Shown here: piece after piece, positions 6,813 through 13,423 of the stretch
How positions within the stretch are numbered: the stretch's first letter is position 1
How the letters are laid out: every line of letters begins with the position of its first letter
Assembly (NCBI GenBank): GCA_002473085.1
Contig: DKTP01000053.1
Location: 1-39,295, forward strand
DNA length: 39,295 bases
Direction of reading: 5' to 3'
Origin: Anaerolineales bacterium UBA7227
GTDB taxonomy: Bacteria > Chloroflexota > Anaerolineae > Anaerolineales > Villigracilaceae
The notes under the pieces: generated by a model
The model's database searches: none
Seen by the model: the letters and a program-made list of their open reading frames with translations, nothing else
What the model was told of the DNA's origin: nothing
Translations under genes and position numbers: made by a program

Positions 6813-6899
6813 CTGCGGGCGCGCATGGACGAGTCCGCGCGGCAGGGGGAGGCGCTGTTCCAGTCCCTGCTGGCGCAATCATTCGACGGAGGACGGTAG
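6813..6899 (+). pseudogene. Orphan second copy of the hsdS 3' end
   Basis: This frame reads LRARMDESARQGEALFQSLL then AQSFDGGR-stop (TAG 6897-6899). The first 63 bp are identical to the hsdS end at 6371-6433; only the last eight residues differ. There is no start codon or ribosome site. I interpret it as the former end of hsdS, left behind when the present tail plus zinc-ribbon gene was inserted. Confidence 0.9.
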
Positions 6900-6940
6900 A
6901 CGACGGACGGCGGTCTTTCGTCTTCGGTCAGCCGTCTTCG
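6885..6940 (+). repeat. Degenerate heptanucleotide tandem repeat
   Basis: Eight 7-bp units in register: GACGGAG, GACGGTA, GACGACG, GACGGCG, GTCTTTC, GTCTTCG, GTCAGCC, GTCTTCG. The first half (GACGG-type) and second half (GTCTTCG-type) are roughly inverted relative to each other. It supplies the stop codon of the orphan hsdS tail and abuts the MarR remnant, marking the edge of the restriction island. Confidence 0.7.
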
Positions 6941-6942
6941 GT

Positions 6943-7285
6943 CTAATCGCAGGCGCGCCCGCCTGAACTTACAGGCTGGGTTTGCCGCCCCGTAGTTTCG
7001 CGCTCGTCGTCCCATAGCTTTGCAAACCGTTCAAAGACATCCGAAATGATTTCCAGCTCGCTTTCCGAGTAACTGGAAATCAATCTATCCTGCGCCCGTC
7101 TCGCCGACTCGAACCACGACGCGGCTATTTGCGAACTCCCTTGCGCGGCGGCGATGAGACTCCCGCGGCGGTCGTTGGGATTTGGACGACGCTCGATCAA
7201 CCCCGCCTTTTCGAGTCGGTCCAACATGGCGGTCGTCGCGCCCGACGTCGAGCCGTTTTTGCCCGCCTGGGCCGGCGCGTCGGGG
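6943..7285 (-). pseudogene. 5'-truncated MarR-family regulator remnant
   Basis: On the minus strand the last 100 or so codons encode the second half of a MarR-type winged helix: GSTSGATTAMLDRLEKAGL is the recognition helix, ERRPNPNDRRG is the wing, and the rest is the C-terminal dimerisation helix (ELEIISDVFERFAKLWDDER). The first about 50 residues of a MarR protein are missing. The frame upstream of roughly 7285 encodes unrelated, low-complexity sequence running into the rpsF leader. It is therefore most likely a dead fragment, cut on one side by the rpsF region and on the other by the heptamer array at the restriction island. Exact upstream limit is uncertain. Confidence 0.7.
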
Positions 7286-7342
7286 CGGCTTGGCGCGCCC
7301 CTTCCGAAACTCCCGTCTTTGTGATAAACTCCCGCCCGTTCA

Positions 7343-7416
7343 AGACACAATCCTGTGTCTCCTTCCGCTCCCAGCCTGCCTACGGCATGAATGGGAGCAA
7401 ACCCGTGGAAAGGAGG
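7343..7416 (+). promoter_or_regulatory. rpsF leader: two hairpins and a strong ribosome site; candidate S6:S18 motif
   Basis: A first hairpin pairs AGACACA (7343-7349) with TGTGTCT (7354-7360). A second pairs GCTCCCA (7367-7373) with TGGGAGC (7392-7398), with an inner TGCC-TAC-GGCA helix and an asymmetric internal loop. A strong AAAGGAGG follows, 8 bases before the rpsF ATG. Leaders of rpsF operons in many bacteria carry an S6:S18-binding hairpin used for autoregulation; the second hairpin has that general shape and a CTACGG element, but the match is by eye only. Confidence 0.45.
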
Positions 7417-7424
7417 TTTTCCCA

Positions 7425-7709
7425 ATGCGTAATTACGAACTGGTTTGCATCATCCAGCCCGAACTGGACGAGACCGCGTTTAATGGCGTGGTTGACAAAG
7501 TGAAAGGCTGGGTCGGCGAGGCCGGCGGTAACGTGGACAAAGTGGACGTATGGGGCAAGCGCCGCCTGGCGACCCCCATCCGCAAGCAGCGCGACGGCCA
7601 ATACGTCCTGCTGAACATTGCCATCCCTCCCACAGCGACCGTTGAACTGGAGCGCAACCTGCGCTTCCTCGAGCCGGTCATGCGCCACATGCTCAGCGTG
7701 GCGGATTAG
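7425..7709 (+). CDS. rpsF: 30S ribosomal protein S6
   Basis: S6 binds S18 on the platform of the small ribosomal subunit. The 94-aa sequence starts MRNYELVCIIQPEL and contains KVDVWGKRRLATPIRKQRDG and the terminal RFLEPVMRHML, all typical of S6. Length fits the family. The start is fixed by AAAGGAGG at 7408-7416. It is the first gene of rpsF-ssb-rpsR; ssb begins 34 bp after its stop. No acidic C-terminal extension is present. The operon order is the one found in most bacteria. Confidence 0.97.
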   Translation: MRNYELVCIIQPELDETAFNGVVDKVKGWVGEAGGNVDKVDVWGKRRLATPIRKQRDGQYVLLNIAIPPTATVELERNLRFLEPVMRHMLSVAD

Positions 7710-7743
7710 TTTTTTCGGATTCGGTTTTAACAAGGAGTCTGAC

Positions 7744-8160
7744 ATGAGTCGAGGCCTGAACAAAATAATGATCATCGGCCACCTGGGCCGTGATCCTGAA
7801 ATGCGCTACACGCCCTCGGGCAAGCCTGTCACCACGTTCACCGTGGCCGTCAGCCGCACCTGGAATTCGAGCGACGGCGAGCGCCACAGCGAGACCGAAT
7901 GGTTCAACATCGTAGCCTGGGGCAACCTGGCGGAGACCTGCAAACAGTACCTCAACAAAGGCCAGCAGGTTTACATCGAGGGCCGTCTGCAGACCCGCCG
8001 CTGGGACGACAAGGAAGGCGTCAGGCATTCCAGCGTGGAAGTGGTGGCCAACGAAATGATGATGTTCGAACGCCGCGACAGCGGACACGCCAGCCAGGAA
8101 TCCGCGCCGGCCGCCGACGAGACCGAATCCTCCGCAACCGATAACGAATTTCCGTTCTAG
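7744..8160 (+). CDS. ssb: Single-stranded DNA-binding protein
   Basis: SSB coats single-stranded DNA in replication, recombination and repair. Residues 1-108 form the OB fold (LNKIMIIGHLGRDPEMRYTP, then WFNIVAWGNLAE and GQQVYIEGRL). A short polar, acidic linker ends in DNEFPF, the family's C-terminal tip that recruits partner proteins. At 138 aa it is at the short end for SSB. AAGGAG lies just upstream of the ATG. It is located between rpsF and rpsR, 18 bp from the latter, and so is co-transcribed with ribosomal genes, an arrangement conserved in many bacteria. Confidence 0.97.
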   Translation: MSRGLNKIMIIGHLGRDPEMRYTPSGKPVTTFTVAVSRTWNSSDGERHSETEWFNIVAWGNLAETCKQYLNKGQQVYIEGRLQTRRWDDKEGVRHSSVEVVANEMMMFERRDSGHASQESAPAADETESSATDNEFPF

Positions 8161-8178
8161 TAAGATTGGAGTTTTACC

Positions 8179-8466
8179 ATGTCCGAAGATTACGCCCGCG
8201 GCGGACGCGGCGAAGGCGAAGGCGGCGAGCGCCGTTATTACGCCAAACCCAAATTCTGCCAGTTTTGCGCCGATAAGCAGATGACCATTGACTACAAAAA
8301 GGTGGACATGCTCCGGCGTTTCATCACTGACGAGGGCAAGATCCGCCCGCGCCGGCAGACAGGCACCTGCGCCCGTCACCAGCGCGTGCTGGCCGGGGCC
8401 ATCAAGCAGGCCCGTCACATCGCCCTTCTGCCATTCACCGGCAGGCTCTGGGACGATAACCGTTAA
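8179..8466 (+). CDS. rpsR: 30S ribosomal protein S18
   Basis: S18 binds S6 and 16S rRNA in the 30S platform. The 95-aa protein has a Gly/Glu-rich N-terminal extension ([14 protein letters not shown]) before the conserved core [19 protein letters not shown] and TGTCARHQR...[14 protein letters not shown]. The three cysteines (CxxC and a later C) mark a zinc-binding C+ form of the protein. A ribosome site (GGAG) lies 13 bases upstream. It ends the operon: a clear terminator follows 10 bp later, and rplI, often the next gene, is absent here. Confidence 0.96.
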   Translation: MSEDYARGGRGEGEGGERRYYAKPKFCQFCADKQMTIDYKKVDMLRRFITDEGKIRPRRQTGTCARHQRVLAGAIKQARHIALLPFTGRLWDDNR

Positions 8467-8476
8467 CCAGAAATAC

Positions 8477-8506
8477 GGGCATGGCGAAACCCATGCCCTG
8501 TTTTTT
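8477..8506 (+). terminator. Intrinsic terminator after rpsR
   Basis: GGGCATGG (8477-8484) pairs perfectly with CCATGCCC (8491-8498) around a CGAAAC loop, followed by TGTTTTTT. It closes the rpsF-ssb-rpsR operon, though the next gene starts only 15 bp later and may also receive read-through. Confidence 0.88.
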
Positions 8507-8520
8507 CGCCTAGAGGAATT

Positions 8521-9903
8521 ATGGCTCCCAGACCCATCAAACGCAGTTCGCCATCCAGAAAACACATTGCCCGGCTGGAACGGGAACGCCGCCAGTCGCG
8601 CTGGATCGTCGGGATCGCGGCCGCCGTCGTCGTCGTCGTATTCGCGCTGTTCGGATACTGGTATCTCAACGAGAAATTCATCCAGCCAAACAAAACCGTG
8701 GCGCGCATCGGCGCGGACAAGATCACGCTTGCCCAATTCCAGGCGCGCGTCCGCCTGCAGCGCAACCAGCTGATCGGCCAGTACAACCTATACGAGCAAT
8801 ATGCCCAGATGCTTGGAATGGACCTGTCCAGCCAGTTGCAGCAAATCCAATACCAGCTCTCCGGCCTTGGCGCCCAAGACCTCGGCCAGGAAGCGCTCGA
8901 CCAGATGATTGACGAAGTCCTGCTGCTCCAGCAGGCCGCGAAGGAGGGCATCGGCGCCAGCGACCAGGAAGTCCAGGACCGCCTGCAGGCTTTCTACAAC
9001 TACTATCCCGAAGGCGAGCCCACCGCGACGGTCACGCCCACCGAAGTGACCCTGCCGACGATCTCCCCCGCCGAAGCCGCCATCGTGACCATTACCCCCA
9101 CGCCCGGCCCCACCAACACAGCCGCGCCCACCGCCACGTCCACGCCCACCGTGACCCCCACCCTGGACCTGACGACGACCGCCACGCCCACCCTGAAGCC
9201 GACCGTCACGCCCGAGCCGAGCGCCACGCCTTCCACCGCGTTCACCTCGACGCCCGTCCCCACCAAAACGCCCCAACCGACGGCCACCCCGGTCAGCAAG
9301 GAAGGTTACGAGGCCAGTCTGGCTGAGAGCCTGTCCAATTTCAAAAAACTCGGTTTCTCCGAGGCGGACTATCGCCATCTCGTCCTGCTGGAAATCGTGA
9401 GGACGAAGATGTTCGACTTCGTTACGCGCGATATCCAGGCGGTCGAAGACCAGGTCTGGGCCAGGCACATCCTCCTCGCGGACGAGGCCGCCGCGCAGTC
9501 CGTCTACGATAAACTGACGGACGGAGCGGACTTCGGCGCGCTCGCGGCGGAATTCTCCACCGATGCGGGTACGAAAGACAACGGCGGCGACCTGGGCTGG
9601 TTCGGCAAGGACCAGTCCGCGTTTGGCGCGGCCTTCGCGGACGCCGCGTTCGCCCTCCAGCCGGGCGAATACAGCCAGCCTGTGCAAACGCCCGGCGGCT
9701 GGCACATCATCCAGGCGATCGGCCATGAGATGCGCCCGCTGACCGCCGACCAGTTCGACCAGGCGAAACAAAACGCCTTCGCCAGGTGGATGGAAGACCT
9801 GCGCGCCAACGCCGAAGCCGACGGCCTGATCGAAACTTTCGACTTCTGGAAAAATGCCGTCCCGATGGACCCGGATCTTCAGTCTTCGGCCATTCCGCAG
9901 TAA
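8521..9903 (+). CDS. Membrane-anchored parvulin-type peptidyl-prolyl isomerase (SurA/PrsA-like)
   Basis: This 460-aa extracytoplasmic foldase has a basic N-terminus and one membrane helix (WIVGIAAAVVVVVFALFGYW, about residues 37-56). A SurA-type chaperone domain follows, beginning ARIGADKITLAQFQ. Residues about 166-259 are almost pure Thr/Pro/Ala, then the helical region resumes (FKKLGFSEADYRHLVLLEIV). The PpiC domain (WARHILLADEA...GGDLGWFGKDQ...PGGWHIIQAIG) follows. The stalk is thus inserted inside the chaperone region, not placed at an end. AGAGGAATT precedes the ATG. It probably helps fold secreted proteins outside the membrane. The call is firm for the domain; the physiological client is unknown. 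Confidence 0.9.
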   Translation: MAPRPIKRSSPSRKHIARLERERRQSRWIVGIAAAVVVVVFALFGYWYLNEKFIQPNKTVARIGADKITLAQFQARVRLQRNQLIGQYNLYEQYAQMLGMDLSSQLQQIQYQLSGLGAQDLGQEALDQMIDEVLLLQQAAKEGIGASDQEVQDRLQAFYNYYPEGEPTATVTPTEVTLPTISPAEAAIVTITPTPGPTNTAAPTATSTPTVTPTLDLTTTATPTLKPTVTPEPSATPSTAFTSTPVPTKTPQPTATPVSKEGYEASLAESLSNFKKLGFSEADYRHLVLLEIVRTKMFDFVTRDIQAVEDQVWARHILLADEAAAQSVYDKLTDGADFGALAAEFSTDAGTKDNGGDLGWFGKDQSAFGAAFADAAFALQPGEYSQPVQTPGGWHIIQAIGHEMRPLTADQFDQAKQNAFARWMEDLRANAEADGLIETFDFWKNAVPMDPDLQSSAIPQ

Positions 9904-9923
9904 TTGCGTCGAAACATCCCAAG

Positions 9924-9955
9924 CAAAACCGCCGCCCGAAAAAGCGGCGGTTTTG
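9924..9955 (+). terminator. Intrinsic terminator after the PPIase gene
   Basis: CAAAACCGCCGC (9924-9935) and GCGGCGGTTTTG (9944-9955) are a perfect 12-bp stem around CCGAAAAA, with the T-run built into the descending arm. Confidence 0.88.
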
Positions 9956-9979
9956 TGATTCTGCCCGAAAAGTGAGGTA

Positions 9980-10008
9980 TTGTCCGCAGGCGCGTTTTCC
10001 TGTATATT
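9980..10008 (+). promoter_or_regulatory. Sigma-70-type promoter of acs
   Basis: TTGTCC (9980-9985), a 17-bp spacer, and TATATT (10003-10008) preceded by TG give a good housekeeping promoter. The predicted start, about 10015, leaves a leader of about 36 nt containing AAAGGAG ahead of the acs ATG. Confidence 0.75.
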
Positions 10009-10050
10009 AAACCAATTCCGCCAAATTTAGCCGATAAAGGAGCAAATTCA

Positions 10051-11931
10051 ATGGAAGGTGAAGTCTTTTACCCCTCACAGGAAGTCATTGACCAGGCGCG
10101 CCTCAAGGATTGGGATTCCCTCGCGAAAAAAGCCGGCCAGGATTATGTGGGCTTCTGGGAATCCGAAGCCAACGAGCTGGAATGGTTCCAAAAGTGGGAC
10201 AAAGCGCTGGACGATTCCAACAAGCCGTTCTTCAAATGGTTCGTCGGCGCGAAGGTCAATATCGTCCACAACTGCATTGACCGTCACCTCAAGACCCATC
10301 GCAAGAACAAACTTGCCCTGATCTGGGAGAGCGAGGACGGAAACGACCACCGCACGTTCTCGTATTTTGCGATGAACCGGGAAGTCTCGCGCATGGCGAA
10401 CATCATCAAGGCGATGGGCGTCCGCAAAGGCGACCGCGTCACCATCTACATGGGACGCATCCCCGAGATCGTCTTTGCGATGCTGGCCTGCGCCAAGATC
10501 GGCGCCATCCATTCAGTGGTGTTCGGCGGCTTCTCTGCAGACGCTCTGCAGGGACGCGTCGACGACAGCCAGTCGAAGCTGGTCATCACGCAGGACGGGA
10601 ACTACGTCAACGGCAAGATCGTCGAATTGAAGCGCATCGTGGACGACGCGATCAAAAAATGCCCCTCGGTGGAGAACGTGCTGGTCGTACGTCGGACCGG
10701 CCACGAGATCCCGATGGACCCGCTGCGCGACCACTGGTATCACGAATTGGCGAAACTCCCCGTCGCAAACGGGAAATGTCCCACCGAGGTGATGGACGCG
10801 GAAGACCCGCTTTACATCCTCTACACCAGCGGCTCGACGGGCAAACCGAAGGCGATCCTGCACGTCCACGGCGGATACATGGTCGGCATCTACTCGACGC
10901 TCAAATACGTCTTCGACCTGACCGACGAAGACCGCTTCTGGTGCGCCGCCGACCCGGGCTGGGTGACCGGTCATTCGTACATCGTCTACGGCCCCATGCT
11001 CAACGGCGCGACCTCGTTCATGTTCGAGGGCGGACCCGCCTACCCGTATCCGAACCGCTGGTGGCAATGCGTGGAGCGTTACGGCATCAACATCCTGTAC
11101 ACCGCGCCGACCGCCATCCGCGGGCTGATGCGTTTTGGCGAGGCCTGGCCCAACAAACACGACCTTTCCTCGCTGCGTTTGCTCGGCAGCGTCGGCGAGC
11201 CGATCAACCCCGAAGCGTGGAAGTGGTACTACCGCGTTATCGGAGGGGAGAAATGCCCGATCATGGACACCTGGTGGCAGACCGAGACCGGGATGTTCAT
11301 GATCACGCCCACGCCGTCCGTCCCGCTCAAACCGGGCAGCGGCACGCTTCCCTTCTTCGGACAGGAGGCCGAGATCGTGGACGAGGCGGGGAATCCGGTC
11401 AAAGATGGGGATGAAGGTTATCTCGTCCTCAAGCGCCCGTGGCCCGCGATGCTCCGCACCGTCTACGGCGACCCGGACCGCTACGTCAAGCAATACTGGT
11501 CGAAGTTCCCCGGGAAATATCTCGCGGGCGATTCGGCCCGCCGCGACCCGGACGGTTATTACTGGATCATCGGCCGGGTGGACGATGTGATCAACGTCTC
11601 GGGGCACCGCCTCGGCACGGCGGAGATCGAGTCGGCGCTGGTGAGTCATCCCGCAGTGGCGGAGGCGGCCGCGATCGGCCTGCCGCACGAGATCAAAGGC
11701 ACGGGCATCCACGCCTTCTGCCTGCTGCGCGCGGGGTTCGCCCCGTCCGAGGCGTTGAGCGAGGAACTGCGCCAGCACGTCGCAAAGGTCATCAGCCCGA
11801 TCGCGCGTCCCGAGGAAGTGAAGTTCCTGGACAAGTTGCCCAAGACGCGTTCGGGCAAGATCATGCGGCGCGTGTTGAAGGCGCGCGCGCTGGGACTGCC
11901 CGAGGGCGACGTTTCAACGCTGGAAGAATAG
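10051..11931 (+). CDS. acs: Acetyl-CoA synthetase (AMP-forming)
   Basis: Acs activates acetate with ATP to acetyl-AMP and then acetyl-CoA. Visible marks are the N-terminal ACAS domain (YVGFWESEANELEWFQKWD), the AMP-binding loop YTSGSTGKPK, the acetate-pocket segment WWQTETG, the hinge-region GRVDDVINVSGHR, and KTRSGKIMRR whose Lys is the usual acetylation site. At 626 aa it is slightly shorter than the typical 650. It is monocistronic, with its own promoter and terminator. No acetyltransferase or deacetylase regulator is adjacent; the histone-deacetylase-like gene at 36259 is far away. It is expected to serve acetate assimilation or scavenging. Confidence 0.96.
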   Translation: MEGEVFYPSQEVIDQARLKDWDSLAKKAGQDYVGFWESEANELEWFQKWDKALDDSNKPFFKWFVGAKVNIVHNCIDRHLKTHRKNKLALIWESEDGNDHRTFSYFAMNREVSRMANIIKAMGVRKGDRVTIYMGRIPEIVFAMLACAKIGAIHSVVFGGFSADALQGRVDDSQSKLVITQDGNYVNGKIVELKRIVDDAIKKCPSVENVLVVRRTGHEIPMDPLRDHWYHELAKLPVANGKCPTEVMDAEDPLYILYTSGSTGKPKAILHVHGGYMVGIYSTLKYVFDLTDEDRFWCAADPGWVTGHSYIVYGPMLNGATSFMFEGGPAYPYPNRWWQCVERYGINILYTAPTAIRGLMRFGEAWPNKHDLSSLRLLGSVGEPINPEAWKWYYRVIGGEKCPIMDTWWQTETGMFMITPTPSVPLKPGSGTLPFFGQEAEIVDEAGNPVKDGDEGYLVLKRPWPAMLRTVYGDPDRYVKQYWSKFPGKYLAGDSARRDPDGYYWIIGRVDDVINVSGHRLGTAEIESALVSHPAVAEAAAIGLPHEIKGTGIHAFCLLRAGFAPSEALSEELRQHVAKVISPIARPEEVKFLDKLPKTRSGKIMRRVLKARALGLPEGDVSTLEE

Positions 11932-11946
11932 AGAGTTCTGGACAGC

Positions 11947-11986
11947 AAAACCGCGGCGTGGGATTTTCCCTGCCGCGGTTTTTTTT
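11947..11986 (+). terminator. Intrinsic terminator after acs
   Basis: AAAACCGCGGC (11947-11957) pairs with GCCGCGGTTTT (11972-11982), followed by further T to 11986. The A-run on the left arm lets it also act for the minus-strand hydantoinase operon that ends at 12002. Confidence 0.9.
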
Positions 11987-12001
11987 CGGAAACCTGAAAT
12001 C

Positions 12002-13414
12002 TTAAAGGACCTCTCCCGGCTTCCTCCGCAGGAACTGTCCCTGCCCCCGCTTTCCGAGCCAGGTCTCGCCGTCCACGATCAACTTGCCGCGCAGGAAGAC
12101 CTTTTCGGGCATCCCGACCACTTCCCAGCCTTCGAACAGGTTGTAGTCCGTGCGGTGATGACTGTGCGCCGCGCCGTACTGGACGCGTTTCTCCGCGTCC
12201 CAAATGACGATGTCCGCGTCGGAGCCGGGCAGGAGCGCGCCTTTGCGCGGATACAGCCCGAAGATCTTGGCGGGGTTGGCGGCGGTCAACGCGACGAACT
12301 GGTTGGCGGAGATCCGTCCCGCGCGCACGCCGTAGGTCCACAGGATGGGGAGGCGGTCGCCGACGGCGGGGAGTCCGTTGGGGATTTTGGTGAAGTCGTC
12401 TTTGCCGAGTTCTTTTCCGGGGATGGCGACCTCCTGCCCCTCGTAGAGGATCGGCTTCGTCCCGTCGAAGAAGAACGGGCAGTGATCCGTGCCGACGGTT
12501 TGCAGGATTCCCGCGCGCAGTCCCTCCCACAAACGCGCATTGTCTTTCTCTGTGCGCATCGGCGGCGAGCAGACCCACTTCGCCCCGTCGGGACGGCGGA
12601 GATGGTCAACGGTGAAGAAGAGGTATTGCGGACAGGTCTCGCCCATGACTTTGACGCCGCGCTCGCGCGCGTACTTGAGCATGTCCACTTCGCCGCCCGC
12701 GTTCATGTGGACGATGTAGACGGGCGCGTCCGCCGTCTCGGACATGGCGGCCATCCGCAGCGTCGCTTCGACTGCGCCCGGCGCGGGACGCGTCCGCGCG
12801 TGCCACTCGGGGGAGGTGTGTCCCGCGGCCAGCGCTTCGGGGATCAGCGTGTCAATCACGTCGCCGTTTTCGCAGTGCGCCATCACCAGCATCCCGTTTT
12901 CCCCGGCGATCCGCAGCGCCTTGAAGATCGAGCCGTCGTCGAGGCGCAAACGTCCGTTGTAGGCGGTGAAGACTTTCAGCGTGGTGACGCCCATCTCGCG
13001 CAGCGACGGGATTTCCTTCGCGACGGATTCGTCGAAGCGCGTCAGGTTCATGTGGAAGGAGTAGTCAATCGCGGCTTTCTGGGCTTTCTCCATCCAGCGG
13101 TCCATGGAATATCGAAATCCCTTTTCCTCCTGCACCGCGAAGTCAATGACGGTGGTCGTCCCGCCGAAGGCCGCGGCTTTGTGACCGGTGTAGTGGTCGT
13201 CGGAGGAGACGGTGTCGAACATGGGCAGGTCGAAGTGCGTGTGCGGGTCCACGCCGCCGGGGGCGACGAACTTCCCCGACGCGTTGACTACATTTGCCGC
13301 GCCCGGCTCGAGGTCCAGGCCGATGCGGGCGATCTTTTCGCCTTCGATCAAAATGTCCGCCTCGAACGTTTCGGAGGCGGTGATGAGCGTTCCGTTTTTG
13401 ATCAGGGTGGTCAT
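12002..13414 (-). CDS. hydA: Dihydropyrimidinase / D-hydantoinase
   Basis: This cyclic-amidohydrolase hydrolyses dihydropyrimidine or hydantoin rings to N-carbamoyl amino acids. At 470 aa it has the full family length. The two-metal site is complete: H58 and H60 (DPHTHFD), the carboxylated K147 (TTLKVFTAYNG), H180 (MAHCENGD), H236 (YIVHMNAGG) and D310 (GTDHCPF). It starts 9 bp after the stop of the SLC13-type permease and is the last gene of a three-gene operon. No N-carbamoyl amidohydrolase or dihydropyrimidine dehydrogenase lies in the window, so pyrimidine breakdown versus hydantoin use cannot be decided. Substrate is therefore open within the family. Confidence 0.92.
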   Translation of the reverse strand: MTTLIKNGTLITASETFEADILIEGEKIARIGLDLEPGAANVVNASGKFVAPGGVDPHTHFDLPMFDTVSSDDHYTGHKAAAFGGTTTVIDFAVQEEKGFRYSMDRWMEKAQKAAIDYSFHMNLTRFDESVAKEIPSLREMGVTTLKVFTAYNGRLRLDDGSIFKALRIAGENGMLVMAHCENGDVIDTLIPEALAAGHTSPEWHARTRPAPGAVEATLRMAAMSETADAPVYIVHMNAGGEVDMLKYARERGVKVMGETCPQYLFFTVDHLRRPDGAKWVCSPPMRTEKDNARLWEGLRAGILQTVGTDHCPFFFDGTKPILYEGQEVAIPGKELGKDDFTKIPNGLPAVGDRLPILWTYGVRAGRISANQFVALTAANPAKIFGLYPRKGALLPGSDADIVIWDAEKRVQYGAAHSHHRTDYNLFEGWEVVGMPEKVFLRGKLIVDGETWLGKRGQGQFLRRKPGEVL

Positions 13415-13423
13415 GGGAAAATC

